Below, piece by piece: positions 1 through 11,002 of a stretch of 64,000 nucleotides of DNA. The stretch covers positions 13,206,926 to 13,270,925 of the forward strand of contig JAKOON010000007.1 in NCBI GenBank assembly GCA_022577435.1, given 5' to 3'. This DNA is from Embiotoca jacksoni (Eukaryota; Chordata; Actinopteri; Embiotocidae). Numbering within the stretch: position 1 is the stretch's first letter; each line of letters starts with the position of its first letter. Below the pieces are notes generated by a model. The model was not told where the DNA came from. It worked only from the letters and a program-made list of their open reading frames with translations, and ran no database searches. A program made the position numbers and the translations under genes.

Positions 1-575
1 TTACTTCTACTTGTCTCTTTGCCCCAGACAATAGGTGATATGTTGTGATTGTGTGTTATCGTAGTACACAAATCTACCCCCTGGGATGGCTGCCATGTAC
101 AAATATAGTGCACAAGCCCAATCTTGACATTGTACTATCTACAACTGGTAAGATATCATTGTTTACTATTTTTTTTTTTTTTTTTCATCAGCAGGGCCTA
201 TAAAGAGAGTAATGCTGGTTAGTCATTTGATCCATCCATTCTCTACTCCATCATTTTTATATTTTTTTTATTGGGCAACACCCAAACCTATTATTGATCA
301 GGTCAAAGTTTTCTCTTTAACTTGCTCAGTAAAATAAATCCTAATGCTTTTGGTGCCCTTACTCTTCTTCCAGTGTGATCTCTTGGGCAGTATGAACACC
401 AATTAATAACAAAATATAACAGGCTGATAGACATACTGAAATGATGTGTCATCTTGAAATAATGTTTTATAAGCATGAAAGTTCACTCAGCCACTTTGAA
501 GGTCGGACCAATGAGTGACCAGTGGGGTTGACTAAGTGTGATTACATTGATCTCGAGCATTTGTTCTGAAATGTA

Positions 576-740
576 GACCCAACAATGGCGGGGGTGGTAG
601 AACTAGATAAACCGATATGAACAGCTGAAACAACGTCAGTAAATATCGAGGAATTGATGCTGGACCAAGAGCAATGCCTAAAATGAACCGATGACGAGTG
701 GTGAAACTGCTCTAATAGTTTCAAAATTAACTTGAGATCT
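576..740 (+). repeat. Dispersed repeat copy A
   Basis: This plus-strand segment aligns with the minus strand of 40432-40185. Shared blocks in the same order are CAATGGC then GTGGTAGAA, GAAATTGAxGCxGGACCAAGA, AAAATGAA, and an 18-base identity AATAGTTTCAAAATTAAC. Both copies are several tens of percent diverged and indel-rich. The family is not identified. Confidence 0.65.
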
Positions 741-1519
741 ACGCCCAATAGGATGCAACAAAGTACAATGGAGTGCAGCCAGACCCATAACACAGTAAGT
801 TTGGGTAACACCAGGTCCGGATCTGATCCCTGCCTGAAACAACTGCCATTTCTGCTACAAATTTTTTTTTCTATCCCTGTTAGTCATTACAAAATCCTTC
901 CTCTCTTTGCACTTTAGCAAAATATCATCCTATTCTGTAAGAAAATGGGCTGAAGACAAAGAAATTGTCTGTCGATTGATGATCAGTAGGGATGATCGCA
1001 ATAACCAAACAGGGCTGTTCGTTAGAATAATTTTGGCCAAACTCGGAACTGGAAGTCACTTGCTGCGCTCAAAGACTCTTTGAATGTCAACGTCCAATAT
1101 TTTCTGTTGCCAAAACTCTTATTAGGGGAATTATTTCTATCATTAATTTGGGAGATCCAGTCAGTTAGGTGGTGACAGAGATGGACACTATAGAACAAGT
1201 CACAAAAGCCTATATAGACCTCTGGCATATAGTATACCAGTTAAACAAGTTGTATTTGAATGAATATGTTGGCCTGTTTGAAAACCCTTATCCATTGTTA
1301 ATTGCTAGATACAATACATTTATGCATAATGTAAAAATCAGAGTGTCATGACATTTACTGAGTACGTTTATTCTCTGAAGTGGAGAAGCCTTTGGAACTT
1401 TGTTGATTCCACGGTCAGTACAGTGACCTCAGTCTGTTCATCAGTTTTGTATTACGTTGCGTAATGAATAATTTAGTTCCTTTGGTGTTATGGCTAAAGA
1501 ATTTAAGTTTTATTGAAAG

Positions 1520-1612
1520 CAACTTGACTTGTTTTAGTTTCTTAAGATGTTTTGCCTCTTATCTCAAAGGCATCTTCAATTGAAATTGAACAAACTAAAA
1601 GAAGTCCAGTTG
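1520..1612. repeat. Inverted-arm repeat, Penelope-like teleost sequence
   Basis: The 29-base arms 1520-1548 and 1584-1612 are inverted and match at 23 of 29 positions, around a core that on the minus strand reads GATGCCTTTGAGATAAGAGG then CAAAACATCTT. The core and the GTCCAGTTGCC end resemble a widespread fish sequence (GCCTCTTGGATGAGAGGYGAAACGTCTTC...AAGTCCAGTTGCC) that I associate with Penelope/Poseidon elements. The family is assigned from memory. Confidence 0.45.
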
Positions 1613-1796
1613 CCTTTGGATAAAACTAGGATTGAGCAATATTTTGGATGAGTGAGAACCTTATCAGACAAAAATGTTGTTATCGTTGTTTTTTTTAATA
1701 TATACATATATATTTATCATGTGGACACTGGTAATTGAATAACTAAAACTTTTTTTTTTTTTTGTGGGGCTTTGCTGTTTCTGGTACTGCCAGAAG

Positions 1797-1802
<6 letters not shown>

Positions 1803-1845
<43 letters not shown>
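1803..1845. repeat. (TA)n microsatellite
   Basis: About 43 bases of uninterrupted TA dinucleotides. Confidence 0.95.
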
Positions 1846-1846
<1 letters not shown>

Positions 1847-3230
1847 GTATACCAGTACCAATACCTTGACGTCGATACTGGTTTCTGAATGATAGTGTTT
1901 TTAATATCAATTGAATAAAATCTTTTTTGACAGGAACCATAAATTACAATACACGCTGTGGTACAAATCTTTAGTTTTCTTGCAGTTTAGATGGGGACAG
2001 TATAGCGCAGGTTGTTTTCTGTAGCTACAATGCCACATTATGTTTAGCCAGGTTTAACTTGAATGACAGACAACACAAGCTATAATTCTGGAGTCCTCTG
2101 TGGTGGCCCCCAACACAGTGATCTCACTCAAGTGAATGGGTTACTTCACACAGTGCTAATGTCAATATAAAAATGGCCTTAGTCTTCACATTTGGCAGAC
2201 ATAGCAGCAGAACAAACTTCCAAGCTGCAGCAGATCAATCAGGAGCAACTTGCAGGAATTAACTACCATTAAGTTATCAGATGTCATGTCAGCACACAAA
2301 CAAAAGAGTTTCACCAGTCTCAACACCTTTCTTTAAGGCCTGTTAGCAATTACAATTATTCTAGCATTCACGCTGCTATTGACATTGTAAAACAATGAGG
2401 TTATTGAGTGATAGTGCTTTAGACAGGCATAGATTGGATGGCAGGTGTCGACAGGGAAGCTCTGTCACTTTGAATTGTGTTGTCTGTGAGCCTGTGTGTG
2501 TCAAATGCTGGATCTATAATGGGAACTGAAAACATGTGATATCTGCAATGACTCAGCAAATAAGACTATATTTGACCTTGAATCTTTTGAAGTGATGCCA
2601 CAGTGGAGGAGTGTGACATTAAAATGAAACTACAATGAATTGATGAGTTTCTTTGTGTAGCCGGCATTCAGGAGTCAAAATTTGCATGGCTTCAAAACAG
2701 GCGGCATCTAGAATAACACCTATTATTCATGTTCCTTGTAAAGTAAAATAGAAACCTGTCATATTTATGAAATCAGGTTCAAAGAATCCACATTTGATGG
2801 GCTTACTTGTTATAAAAAGAAAATTGAAATTGAACCTTTCTACAGGAGGAAATTGCAAGGAAAAAGAGAACCCAGTCCTTGGCTGTAGAGTTTTACATGA
2901 ATAAACCCAAGCATGCACAAGTATGTACACATACACCCACGCACTCACACACACACATACATACATACAGAGTGCTCTCAGACTCCAGAGATTTCTCGGA
3001 TGAATCCACAATTCACTCAATACATCGTGGAAGGGCTGAATGTTAACTGCCTTTCCTTTGCTGGAAAAAGGTTCGCTGACAATAGATGGGCCTTGGAGTT
3101 AAATATCAGAAAGGTCAGAATGTGGAAAGGGACTTAGTGAAATGTGAAATGTTGCAGCCTTGACAATTTAGAGCAGTTATATTCATTCTCTAATCCTCAG
3201 GTGGCCATTTTTCTCTTTCAGAGAGCCTGG

Positions 3231-3302
3231 ATTTGTCTCTCCTCCTGTCTGTCTACTCTCTGTCTCTCTCTCTGTGTCTCCATCTCTCTCAATCTGTCTC
3301 CC
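3231..3302. repeat. CT/CTGT-rich low-complexity tract
   Basis: Imperfect TCTC and CTGTCT units across about 70 bases. Confidence 0.8.
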
Positions 3303-4080
3303 AGTGCAGAGGTTAAGGAACAGCTTGGGAGGGACACATAAGAGAGAATGATGGAGAATGCAGCTAAAAGGTTAAGGAGGCTGTAATCCTGCAGTAAAGG
3401 ACAGCCAAAACTCACACTGCGCTTCAGCTGTTCCCAAATAAAAAAAAATAAAAAAACACAAACAAAAGCTGGCCAAGTTGTCTTTCTGCCTGTCTACAGC
3501 TCGATAATGGAAAGAGACAAGTTTAACAGAGACCACAGGCTTCTGAGTGCGGAGGCAACCTAACAAACTGGGGTCTCTTACCACGATTCTTGATCGAATT
3601 TATTACCCATGTTAAACAAAAAACACTACATTGCACAAAAATCTTACAAAAATAATCTCCAGGCTTTAAGCTTCTTAATCTTCTGCCAGACACAACAGTT
3701 ATTTAAATAAGTGCTGCGTTGCAGTTAAATATGCATCATTGCTGATTTCAGACTGACTCAAGGCCTCTGAATAATGCAGGCATGTAGCCTTTAACAGCTA
3801 AACCATGAGAACTTTATAAAAGGTGCAATCAAAAGGTTCCAAGATGAATGGAGCGCAGCACAAAAATGCTCATGGAGCAGAGGGAAGCAAAAATCCTTCA
3901 TGACTAAGTATTCCAGGTTACGTTGGTTGAACATCATCAACATCTGTGTTGCGCGTTTTTCTGACAACTACATTTGTAATGACAATTTACATTCGCGATT
4001 TCACCATGAACCTTAAACTTAAGCAGAGAACACACATCAAATTTTGTATCAAAGTTTTGAGAAACAAAAAAAGACGCAGA

Positions 4081-4530
4081 GAGCCAAATCCAGTGGTAGT
4101 GGGAAGCAACGATTGCGTTGTTGCGGGTGGCGAACTTGTCCAACTTTTACGTGTCACGACAGAGAAGCAAAGTGCCAACGCACCGCAGTTTATGTTGTTT
4201 TCCCTCAGACACCTCAGGACGTCAGTAGAACTCGGCGCTGACAGTCTGACACTGGGGGATGAATCACGGTCCGCAGCCCCACGACTCTCAAAGAAAACCC
4301 ACCTGGTTGCACTCCAGACTTGACGTGCCTTTTTGGTTTTGGACAGTGACGTTCTGCCCCTCTTGAAATGCGAATGTCACTCAAAACACATGTAACACAA
4401 GTGCGAATGTTGATCCAGCGACCAAACTTGGAATACTTACAAAGGTTATTTCCTCCCCCTACTCCATACGCATTACTGTGCTGAGCTCTATTCATGCGCA
4501 ACAGGGACACTCCTGGAACCTTTTCAACGC
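4081..4530. promoter_or_regulatory. CpG-rich patch, possible internal promoter
   Basis: There are 22 CpG dinucleotides in 450 bases by eye, far above the surrounding sequence. The patch includes a CRE-like GGACGTCAG near 4217. On the minus strand a TATA-like TATACAAG (4540-4533) is followed about 30-40 bases later by an ATG (4495) opening 18 codons, then a consensus donor GTAAGT (4440-4435) in phase 1. These signs fit an alternative minus-strand promoter and short first exon. A plus-strand open frame (3946-4323) covers much of the patch but shows no recognisable domain. Function is unproven. Confidence 0.3.
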
Positions 4531-5677
4531 CCCTTGTATAATCAAGAATTTTAATATTTTAGCACTGAGGAGGTTGAAGGTACCCTGTGAAATTTGTTTT
4601 GCCACTAGTGGCGCTATGGAGTAATGTTTTTAAGAGAGGGTCCACAAATTGTTTGTATTCTGTTCGTGCAACAGGTTACACATGGATGCACATGAGCACA
4701 TGGGCATTGAAATTCACATCCTGCTGTTGGTGTACCACTGTTCAACTGACAACTTGTGGTAATGACACACAAAGACAAGTGGCACAGCACCAATAAAATC
4801 AGTGAAGCCGAAGTCTGCAAGCAAGCAAAAGCAGATGTACACAATACATAACTTGAAATATTAAAAAATCTGATTTGTTAATGTTGTATGAGGAAAAACT
4901 ACACTCAACATGTTTCTGGGTCCTTGAGGATACAAGCAAAACGTTTTGGTGAGAAATGCTTGCTTACAAGAAAAGTCTGCAGGGCACCTTCAACCTCTTT
5001 CTCCTTGCCAAAAGCACTGACAGGTGTATTATTACAAATTCATGATGCGTGTCAAAGTACTGTTACATTTTTCAAGATACCAAACTTGTATGTGTATGAC
5101 ATTGAACATATTATGGTGCAGCCGTAAACATGTGTGTAAATAATTCATTTCACCTAAGGGCAAATTTAAGGGGCTGAGGACACCATGTCTTTTTTAACAA
5201 GAGAAACGAGAGCTAACTAAGTGTGTTTTCATCTTTAAATGGGCTTTAGGACTTCACAGGCTGTCGTCAATTCCTTTTTAATTTGGGATAAACAAAGAAG
5301 AGAACAAAGATATCGAGCCTTGGATTGAATGTGGAAGCTGGAAAACACAGCAGCAGGAGGTCTCTGAATAGGAACTTCCTGCTTAGGTCACATCTTGCAT
5401 GTCAAGTTAGTGTGATCGGCTCTGCTGGCCGGCTATAGCCTCCACTCACTGGGGTCATTATTCGATAATTGTAGATCACAGTGGTAATCTTGTGTAAAAT
5501 AAAGAGAGAAGAGGAGGCATCTGCTCTGTTTTCAAATCACATGAGCCAATATTTGTTCTTGCTTTCTTGGAAAGTTTTTGCCCTGTCTGTTTGGCGTACA
5601 GATTTCCTCGGCAGCACTAGAGGAGTAGCCCCTCCTTCCTCGAGGCAGGGGCTGAGTCGGCCAACCAACAGGATTAC

Positions 5678-5774
5678 CATGGTGTGTTACTGTCTGCCAT
5701 GGCCCTGACGCAGTCTAACCAGGATTGGGGCTCTTCTTCAGTTTTCACAGCTCTCTCCAGCATCTGGAGGTCAT
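5678..5774 (-). other. Candidate unannotated 97-nt exon in nlgn3 intron
   Basis: On the minus strand a very strong acceptor (a run of ten T, then CCTCTTACCAG, ending at 5775) precedes 97 bases that end at CACCATG and a donor GTAATC (5672-5677). Only one of three frames is open, the one needing two leading bases. It is the phase left by the upstream nlgn3 donor. The 31 complete codons include the stretch LQMLERAVKTEEEPQSWLD, which looks protein-like. The length is not a multiple of three, so inclusion would frameshift the next neuroligin exon. It could be a poison exon, an exon of another transcript, or chance. I do not recognise the peptide. Confidence 0.3.
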
Positions 5775-7396
5775 CTGGTAAGAGGAAAAAAAAAATGTCC
5801 CTTGTTTCTGCTGGGGCAGTTAATCTACAGGTTTGGCAACTGATCGGACTCTTCAGTACTGGCAACGAGCTGCGTAACACATGGCAGCCTGCTGCCTGTG
5901 AGAGCTGCATAGGAATGATAGTTGAGTGGTCCAAATCACGCCAAAATGTACAACAGATTTTTCTGCACTTATCTCAAATAGACTCATGATAAGGAGTGAA
6001 TTTATGAGTCAGGAAGGTTGATCTCAGAGTGTCTCTCAGGAGCAGAGACCAGTGTGAAGGATGGGTTTTATAAGCAGGTTCACAAGCAGTGAAACAGACA
6101 TGCTGTAAAACCCCATACAAAATAATGTGCATATTATACAAACAGGCAGCATGGTGGGTGCATATTATCACCAAAACTCTGCCTCTGTGAGGATCTCTTT
6201 GAACGGATAACATTTTACAGATTTTAAAAAAAAAAAACCAAACCTGTTTTAAAGACAAAGACTGACCTAATCAGGGTTTGTCCTTGCAAAATTGACCCAT
6301 CTCGAGCTAATCTAACACTGAGGCTGAATAGTGCTTAGCTGTGTCCCTGCACATCATTACCCCTCTCTTCACTCCATTCACTCTGACTCAGACCAGAGAA
6401 AATGACAGAGTGATATAACCAAGGCTCCAGTGTCTCATCTCTGTCACTGCTCTGAGCTCTGTGTACCTGCTATAAGGCCACTTCAGAGAGAGAAAGAGAG
6501 AGAGAGCAGCGGGCTACGGTGCTGATGCTGCACATTAGATCACCTCCACATGACCTTAACCACTACCTGATCGGACATCTTGGATGTGCGGTGCTGCGCT
6601 AGTCCAGCAAAAAATGTGTCTTTCTCAAAATTTTGGTCAGAGTAAACATCAAATCACTTATGAACAAAGACAAACGCTCAGTTGAATAAGCTGTGTCAAA
6701 ATAAACCTTGCTCTCAAAAGCAACCAGCCATACTGATACTGAAAATAAATGAACATCTACAAAAATTTTGTATTGAGCGTCTATCATTTTCTAAAAAATA
6801 AGGAGGTCTTTGATCTTTTGTCAGGGCACCACTGAGTGGTTTAAGGGCTTTCCTTCTGGTTAATGGAGCAAAATGAGCCACATCTTTGATATCAGCGCAT
6901 CAAATGGTTTCCTTGCACAATAGCCGCAGGATGCTAATAGCACAGAATCTATAGTATAGATTTTCTCAATTGTTAGGTGAGAATTAATTCCTGAAAAAGT
7001 AAATGTTCACTACCACTCTGCTAACTTAATTTTTTTTTTGTCATAGATGTACACAACCCTGGACAAGTCATCTAATGCTTATATCTCTTATGATCAGTTC
7101 CAGGGTGATAAATCTTTCTCACTTGATCAGCATCAGGTGCTTCACGCATGATAAGAGGGCCATTATTCAGCTCCTGTCACAACTGCATACTGCTGCTTGG
7201 CAACAGTCACACAACCATTCCATCAAGAATCAAATACTAACACTTTTTTTTTTTTTTTTTTTATAAAAATCAAACATTGTAACAGATTGTAAAATTGGTA
7301 GTGGAGATGTTATTAGTACAGAATATGCACAGTGTGTATGACTCTACTGTAATATACAGGTTTGGATTAAAAGATTTGGAAACATACACTCTGCGA

Positions 7397-7422
<26 letters not shown>
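7397..7422. repeat. (GT)13 microsatellite
   Basis: Uninterrupted GT dinucleotides, followed 16 bases later by a complementary (AC)n tract at 7439-7495. Confidence 0.95.
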
Positions 7423-7428
<6 letters not shown>

Positions 7429-7436
7429 GTATACAT

Positions 7437-7438
<2 letters not shown>

Positions 7439-7495
<57 letters not shown>
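7439..7495. repeat. (AC)n microsatellite
   Basis: About 57 bases of pure AC. It can pair with the neighbouring (GT)13 around the palindrome ATGTATACAT. Confidence 0.95.
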
Positions 7496-7496
<1 letters not shown>

Positions 7497-7526
7497 GCAC
7501 ATAGAGAAAACAGTGTATATATAATT

Positions 7527-7549
7527 AAAAAAAAAAAAAAAAAAAAAAA
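7527..7549. repeat. Poly-A run, 23 bases
   Basis: Homopolymer just right of the (AC)n tract. Confidence 0.95.
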
Positions 7550-8794
7550 CTGATCTAACCAGTGAAATTAAATGACATTAATTAAAATGTCATCTGATGA
7601 TCTGTTAAACTCTTCACTCTTAATTTGTCAAACAAGACTTTAACTTCCTTTTTGGAAACATTAAACCAAAACCAACCTTAGATGCTGCTTTCTACATTAC
7701 CTAAGAAGGATAAATTATGCAACATCTGCATAGCTAAGTCAACATAAGCCAGGATTAGTAGAAGCAGTTTAAAAAAAGGTGAAAGTCAAAGAATTTCTAG
7801 TGAGCCTAAAAATTATAAACTTTCTGTTGATGGTGACAGAAGCTCTGCAACAGTCACCTCTCTGCACAGTAACGTCAGAAAACCAACATATAAAACGTAT
7901 GATAAACCATTTTCTCATTACCAAACATGGAGAAGATAATTGAAAAATTCCAAATGGAAGGGGAATATTAAATAGATATTTCTGTGTATATTCCACAACT
8001 GGGACTAATTCAGAAGCAGAGGCGCCTGAAGGGCCAGTCTGTCTCGAACAAAATTGGTTTACCAAAGCAGAATGTACGAGCGCGCAGAGTGAGGCCAAAT
8101 AGCTGCCTCCTGCCTCCATGGAAATCAACAGCAAAAGTCTCCCAGCTGAAACTGAATCTTTGCTGTGGAGCAAGATATGCTCAGGATCACAGTCTTAAGG
8201 TGACTCGGAAAGACCCAGAGTGCCTTCAGGCAAGCTTAGAAAATTAGCCCTCTTTTGTTAGCAGCAGTGTTACTTTAGCTGTTGCTAATGAAATTGGGCT
8301 GTGCTTCTCTGTGGCTGTGTGTGAGCATTTGCCACATGGACAGATGAAAGCTGTCATGACAATAAAATACCCCACCACCCCCTATTTGAACAATTAAAAG
8401 AGAGAGGTGGCCATCTACTTTTTTTTTTTTTTTGTAAATTAAATCAATGGCTGAGGCTCCGGCACTTTCAGGTGTCGTGTTTGACAAATTGTTTCAATAA
8501 GCTGGTGTCTTAAGTGCTGTCAAGGCAGTCTGAAACATGACTGAAGTTCTTTGCATACCATGTTCTCGAATTCAAAGTATTGCACTCATGCCTCTGATTT
8601 AATCAACAGTTGTATGATAACTTAAAAAAAATACACTTTAAACATGAATAAATCATACAATGTTGATAAAAGATAAATAAAATACAAGTTATAATAAGAC
8701 ATCACAATCCATTGCTTGACAAAGCTTCATTCTTTATTTAGGGACCTGCAATTCACTCCTTGACTCAGGCTTTCACAGTTAAACAACACTCCGT

Positions 8795-8816
8795 CATGTG
8801 CACATGCACACGCGCA

Positions 8817-8871
<55 letters not shown>

Positions 8872-8875
8872 ACGC

Positions 8876-8906
<31 letters not shown>
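8795..8906. repeat. (AC)n/(GC) alternating purine-pyrimidine tract
   Basis: 112 bases of unbroken purine-pyrimidine alternation: CACGCGCACGCGCAC, long (CA)n, and CGCACA repeats. This composition favours left-handed Z-DNA. Confidence 0.9.
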
Positions 8907-9969
8907 GCACAACCACTCAGTCATCTCTCACACTCATGTCAAGGTCGATCTGAGTCACAAGTCCCACGTTCATCCCAATTAGCACTTTGATTTGGGAGTT
9001 GATAGGTGGTGATATTGGCGGCACCCATCATTCCTCTCTTTCACTCTTTCAATTCCTCCCTTTCGCTCCATGTTTTTTGCTTTTCTTTTTTCAGGTTTCT
9101 TTTTTTTTTTTTTTTTTACATACCTCCTTTTCTACACATTTTCTTGTTGGGTTTCCTGGCACATTCCTTGGATATTCTTTTGACTGTAAAATGAATGGAA
9201 AAACTACAAAATAACAGAGAGCTCTGGAAAAGATCGCATGTGACATGCAACAACTCAGACTGAGTCAGACCCCCATCTTACCCCCCACCGCCCCCACACA
9301 CACACTCCCCAACCCTCCCAGTCTTCATCAACAGCAAGAACAACAGAGGACCTGTTGGAAAAGTAACTGGGGGTGTTGCTGCAGAAATATTCCAAAATGG
9401 TGGAATGAATTTGCTGCACCCTGGGACACAAGAAGCCCATATTCACATGCACTTCTATTTAAGACCCATTACAGCCACACAGAAGGCAGAGGGGCTAGTT
9501 TTTTATCAAATTGTGCTGTTCACATTTTAATGTAATAAGTGAAGGTGTTATTTGCCCATTTGGTTCTCAGAGCACTTAACATTTCAAGCCCATTTTTCTG
9601 TGTGGGTCTCCTTCAAGTGGTGAATAATGGGGGGCCATTTAAAAGAGTATAGATCCAGAAATCCCAAAACTTTTAGGACTGTCAGTCTTTGAAGAGCCAA
9701 ATCTGTGTTTGCCTTCCACACAAAAACCTGTACCTACTTTTCACTTTGTGCAAAGACAAACTGGATGAAGGCAGGAGAGTAAAGGGTCTTACATAGGTCA
9801 GGCTGATGCCACAGGCCTCTCATGTACCAGACAGAATATTTCACCAACCCTACAGAAGATCATTCACTTATGAGGCAGGCTACTAATTCCTAATATCCCC
9901 AGAACAGTCATGACAGTGAGGGTAGGAAGGTGCACCAAGTATTTCCAATTTGTTTCTTGTATGATTCGA

Positions 9970-9994
9970 TTTTTTTTTTTTTTTTTTTTTTTTT
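9970..9994. repeat. Poly-T run, 25 bases
   Basis: Homopolymer about 290 bases 3' of the nlgn3 coding exon on the minus strand, where it reads poly-A. Confidence 0.95.
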
Positions 9995-10280
9995 AATGAA
10001 GTCATATTAAGCAGTCATTTAGTCATCAAAAGAGGAACCTCTAACAGTGGCATGGAAGGGGAGAGTTGATGAAAAGACTAAATGAAAGATCTAGTCAAGA
10101 TGGAAGGTTGAGATGATGGATACGGACACAGCATGCGCCAGACAACAGGTCATGCTCCGCGCAAAAAGAAAGCAAAGGTGGCACAGACTTTTAGAGAAAA
10201 GGACAGAAGGAGTGGGAAGCAGAGACAGGAGAGAGGAGGAGGAGAGTTTTGGCTTCGTCCCGCGTACTCGACACACTCAC

Positions 10281-10752
10281 CATCCTCTGTTGGAACATAG
10301 ATGTTTAGGTAAAGACAATCCTCGTGTTGATCCTGTATGTATGTGGTAACTATATCCAGGTTGAAGGTGAACCATATTGGCATCATGATCTCTGGCACAG
10401 CATTGTGGATATTTTGGGGGCAGACGGGAGCAAAGTGGGTGGCGTTCTTGATCCCTGACCAGGAGGAAGGAGGCTCCGGGGGCATGAAGCGTTTTTCTCC
10501 CAAAGGGGAGGCAGCGTAAGGGACCCCTAGATACTGGTCGACCGGCCCCAGAATCTCACTCGGCAGAGGCACCCTCACCCCGCGGAGCTTCCCGTACTGT
10601 GTGTTCACAGTGGGGTGGTAGTTCTGACCTCTCACGGCCTCGAAGCACCAACAAAAACTTAATACCCACAAGGACACGCTGAAATAGGTGCAAATGTGGG
10701 CACGGTGCCAGTTTTGCGAGGGGAAACAATTTCTCCTTGGAGAAAGCCACAT
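10281..10752 (-). CDS. nlgn3: Neuroligin-3, first coding exon (partial gene)
   Basis: Neuroligins are postsynaptic type I membrane adhesion proteins whose catalytically dead cholinesterase-like ectodomain binds presynaptic neurexins. This exon encodes residues 1-157 plus one base. Residues 1 to about 42 form an N-terminal region with a hydrophobic signal-peptide core (FSVSLWVLSFCW). The ectodomain follows from QNYHPTVNTQYGKLRG. Visible marks are SEILGPVDQYLGVPYAA (65-81), an N-glycosylation sequon NAT at 103-105, C111 and C146 (the expected disulfide), and the type-B carboxylesterase signature EDCLYLN at 144-150. VDQYLGVPYAA, GEKRF and CPQNIHNAVPE fit NLGN3 better than NLGN1, 2 or 4. The start at 10752 is the first in-frame ATG, has A at -3, and begins MWL like mammalian NLGN3. 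The exon ends in phase 1 at a GTGAGT donor (10275-10280). About 80% of the protein is missing from the window, presumably to the left. Which teleost duplicate (a or b) this is cannot be told. Confidence 0.93.
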
Positions 10753-11002
10753 GGTCCTTGTGAGTGAGTACAAGTACAAGTGACCAACATACAAGCCGGG
10801 GCGGCCTTCTCCCCCCCTCAGCAAACACACAGGCTTCCCGCTCAGCCTTGTAGTCCAGCCACCTGAGGGACAGTCATCAGCTGTGATAGTGGAGCCCACC
10901 GGCTTACAGACGATGAGAAACAGTCGCAGTTATGCACTTTCTCTCTGCAGCAAGGTCCTTATTCACTGTCCTCACTCCGCACGTCAGATCCTTTAGCCGG
11001 TG
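10753..11002 (-). other. nlgn3: nlgn3 5' UTR part of the first coding exon
   Basis: The 250 bases upstream of the nlgn3 ATG are bounded by a strong minus-strand acceptor: a pyrimidine tract TTTTCCCATCTTCTTCCTTTG followed by CAG at 11005-11003. They are therefore inferred to be the 3' part of the 5' UTR, spliced to an upstream non-coding exon. The leader has two weak-context upstream ATGs, at 10877 (an 11-codon uORF) and at 10790 (an out-of-frame uORF of about 43 codons that overlaps the coding start). An open frame does continue upstream of the ATG in the coding frame, but it begins with GTG rather than ATG. Confidence 0.7.

Larger units (their letters stand above)
1..10280 (-). other. nlgn3 intron 2 (inferred, left part outside window)
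   Basis: This interval lies 3' of the GTGAGT donor of the first coding neuroligin exon. I looked for the conserved splice-site-A exons and the large cholinesterase-domain exons on the minus strand and found none. No open frame on that strand is large enough for the big neuroligin exons. The intron therefore probably continues past base 1. Contents are dispersed repeats (about 576-740 and 1520-1612), microsatellites (TA, GT, AC), a CpG-rich patch at 4081-4530, an exon-like 97-nt segment at 5678-5774, and otherwise unremarkable AT-rich DNA. Confidence 0.5.

Noticed and set aside
3946..4323. 125-residue plus-strand open frame
   Set aside because: It lies in a CpG-rich patch, has no domain or signal, and has no splice context that I trust.
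4606..4620. CTCF-like GCCACTAGTGGCGCT
   Set aside because: One base is missing between the two half motifs. The palindrome CCACTAGTGG does not fit the consensus.
7270..7504. Cysteine/valine and threonine/histidine repeat 'proteins' over AC/GT tracts (also at 8727-8990 and 62450-62851)
   Set aside because: These are translations of microsatellites.
1..10280. Further neuroligin exons (splice-site-A insert, cholinesterase core)
   Set aside because: I looked on the minus strand for the conserved peptides and for large exons and saw none.
10753..10899. 49-residue in-frame extension upstream of the nlgn3 ATG
   Set aside because: The extension would start at GTG, not ATG. The first in-frame ATG is 10752, which also matches the family start and has a signal peptide directly after it.
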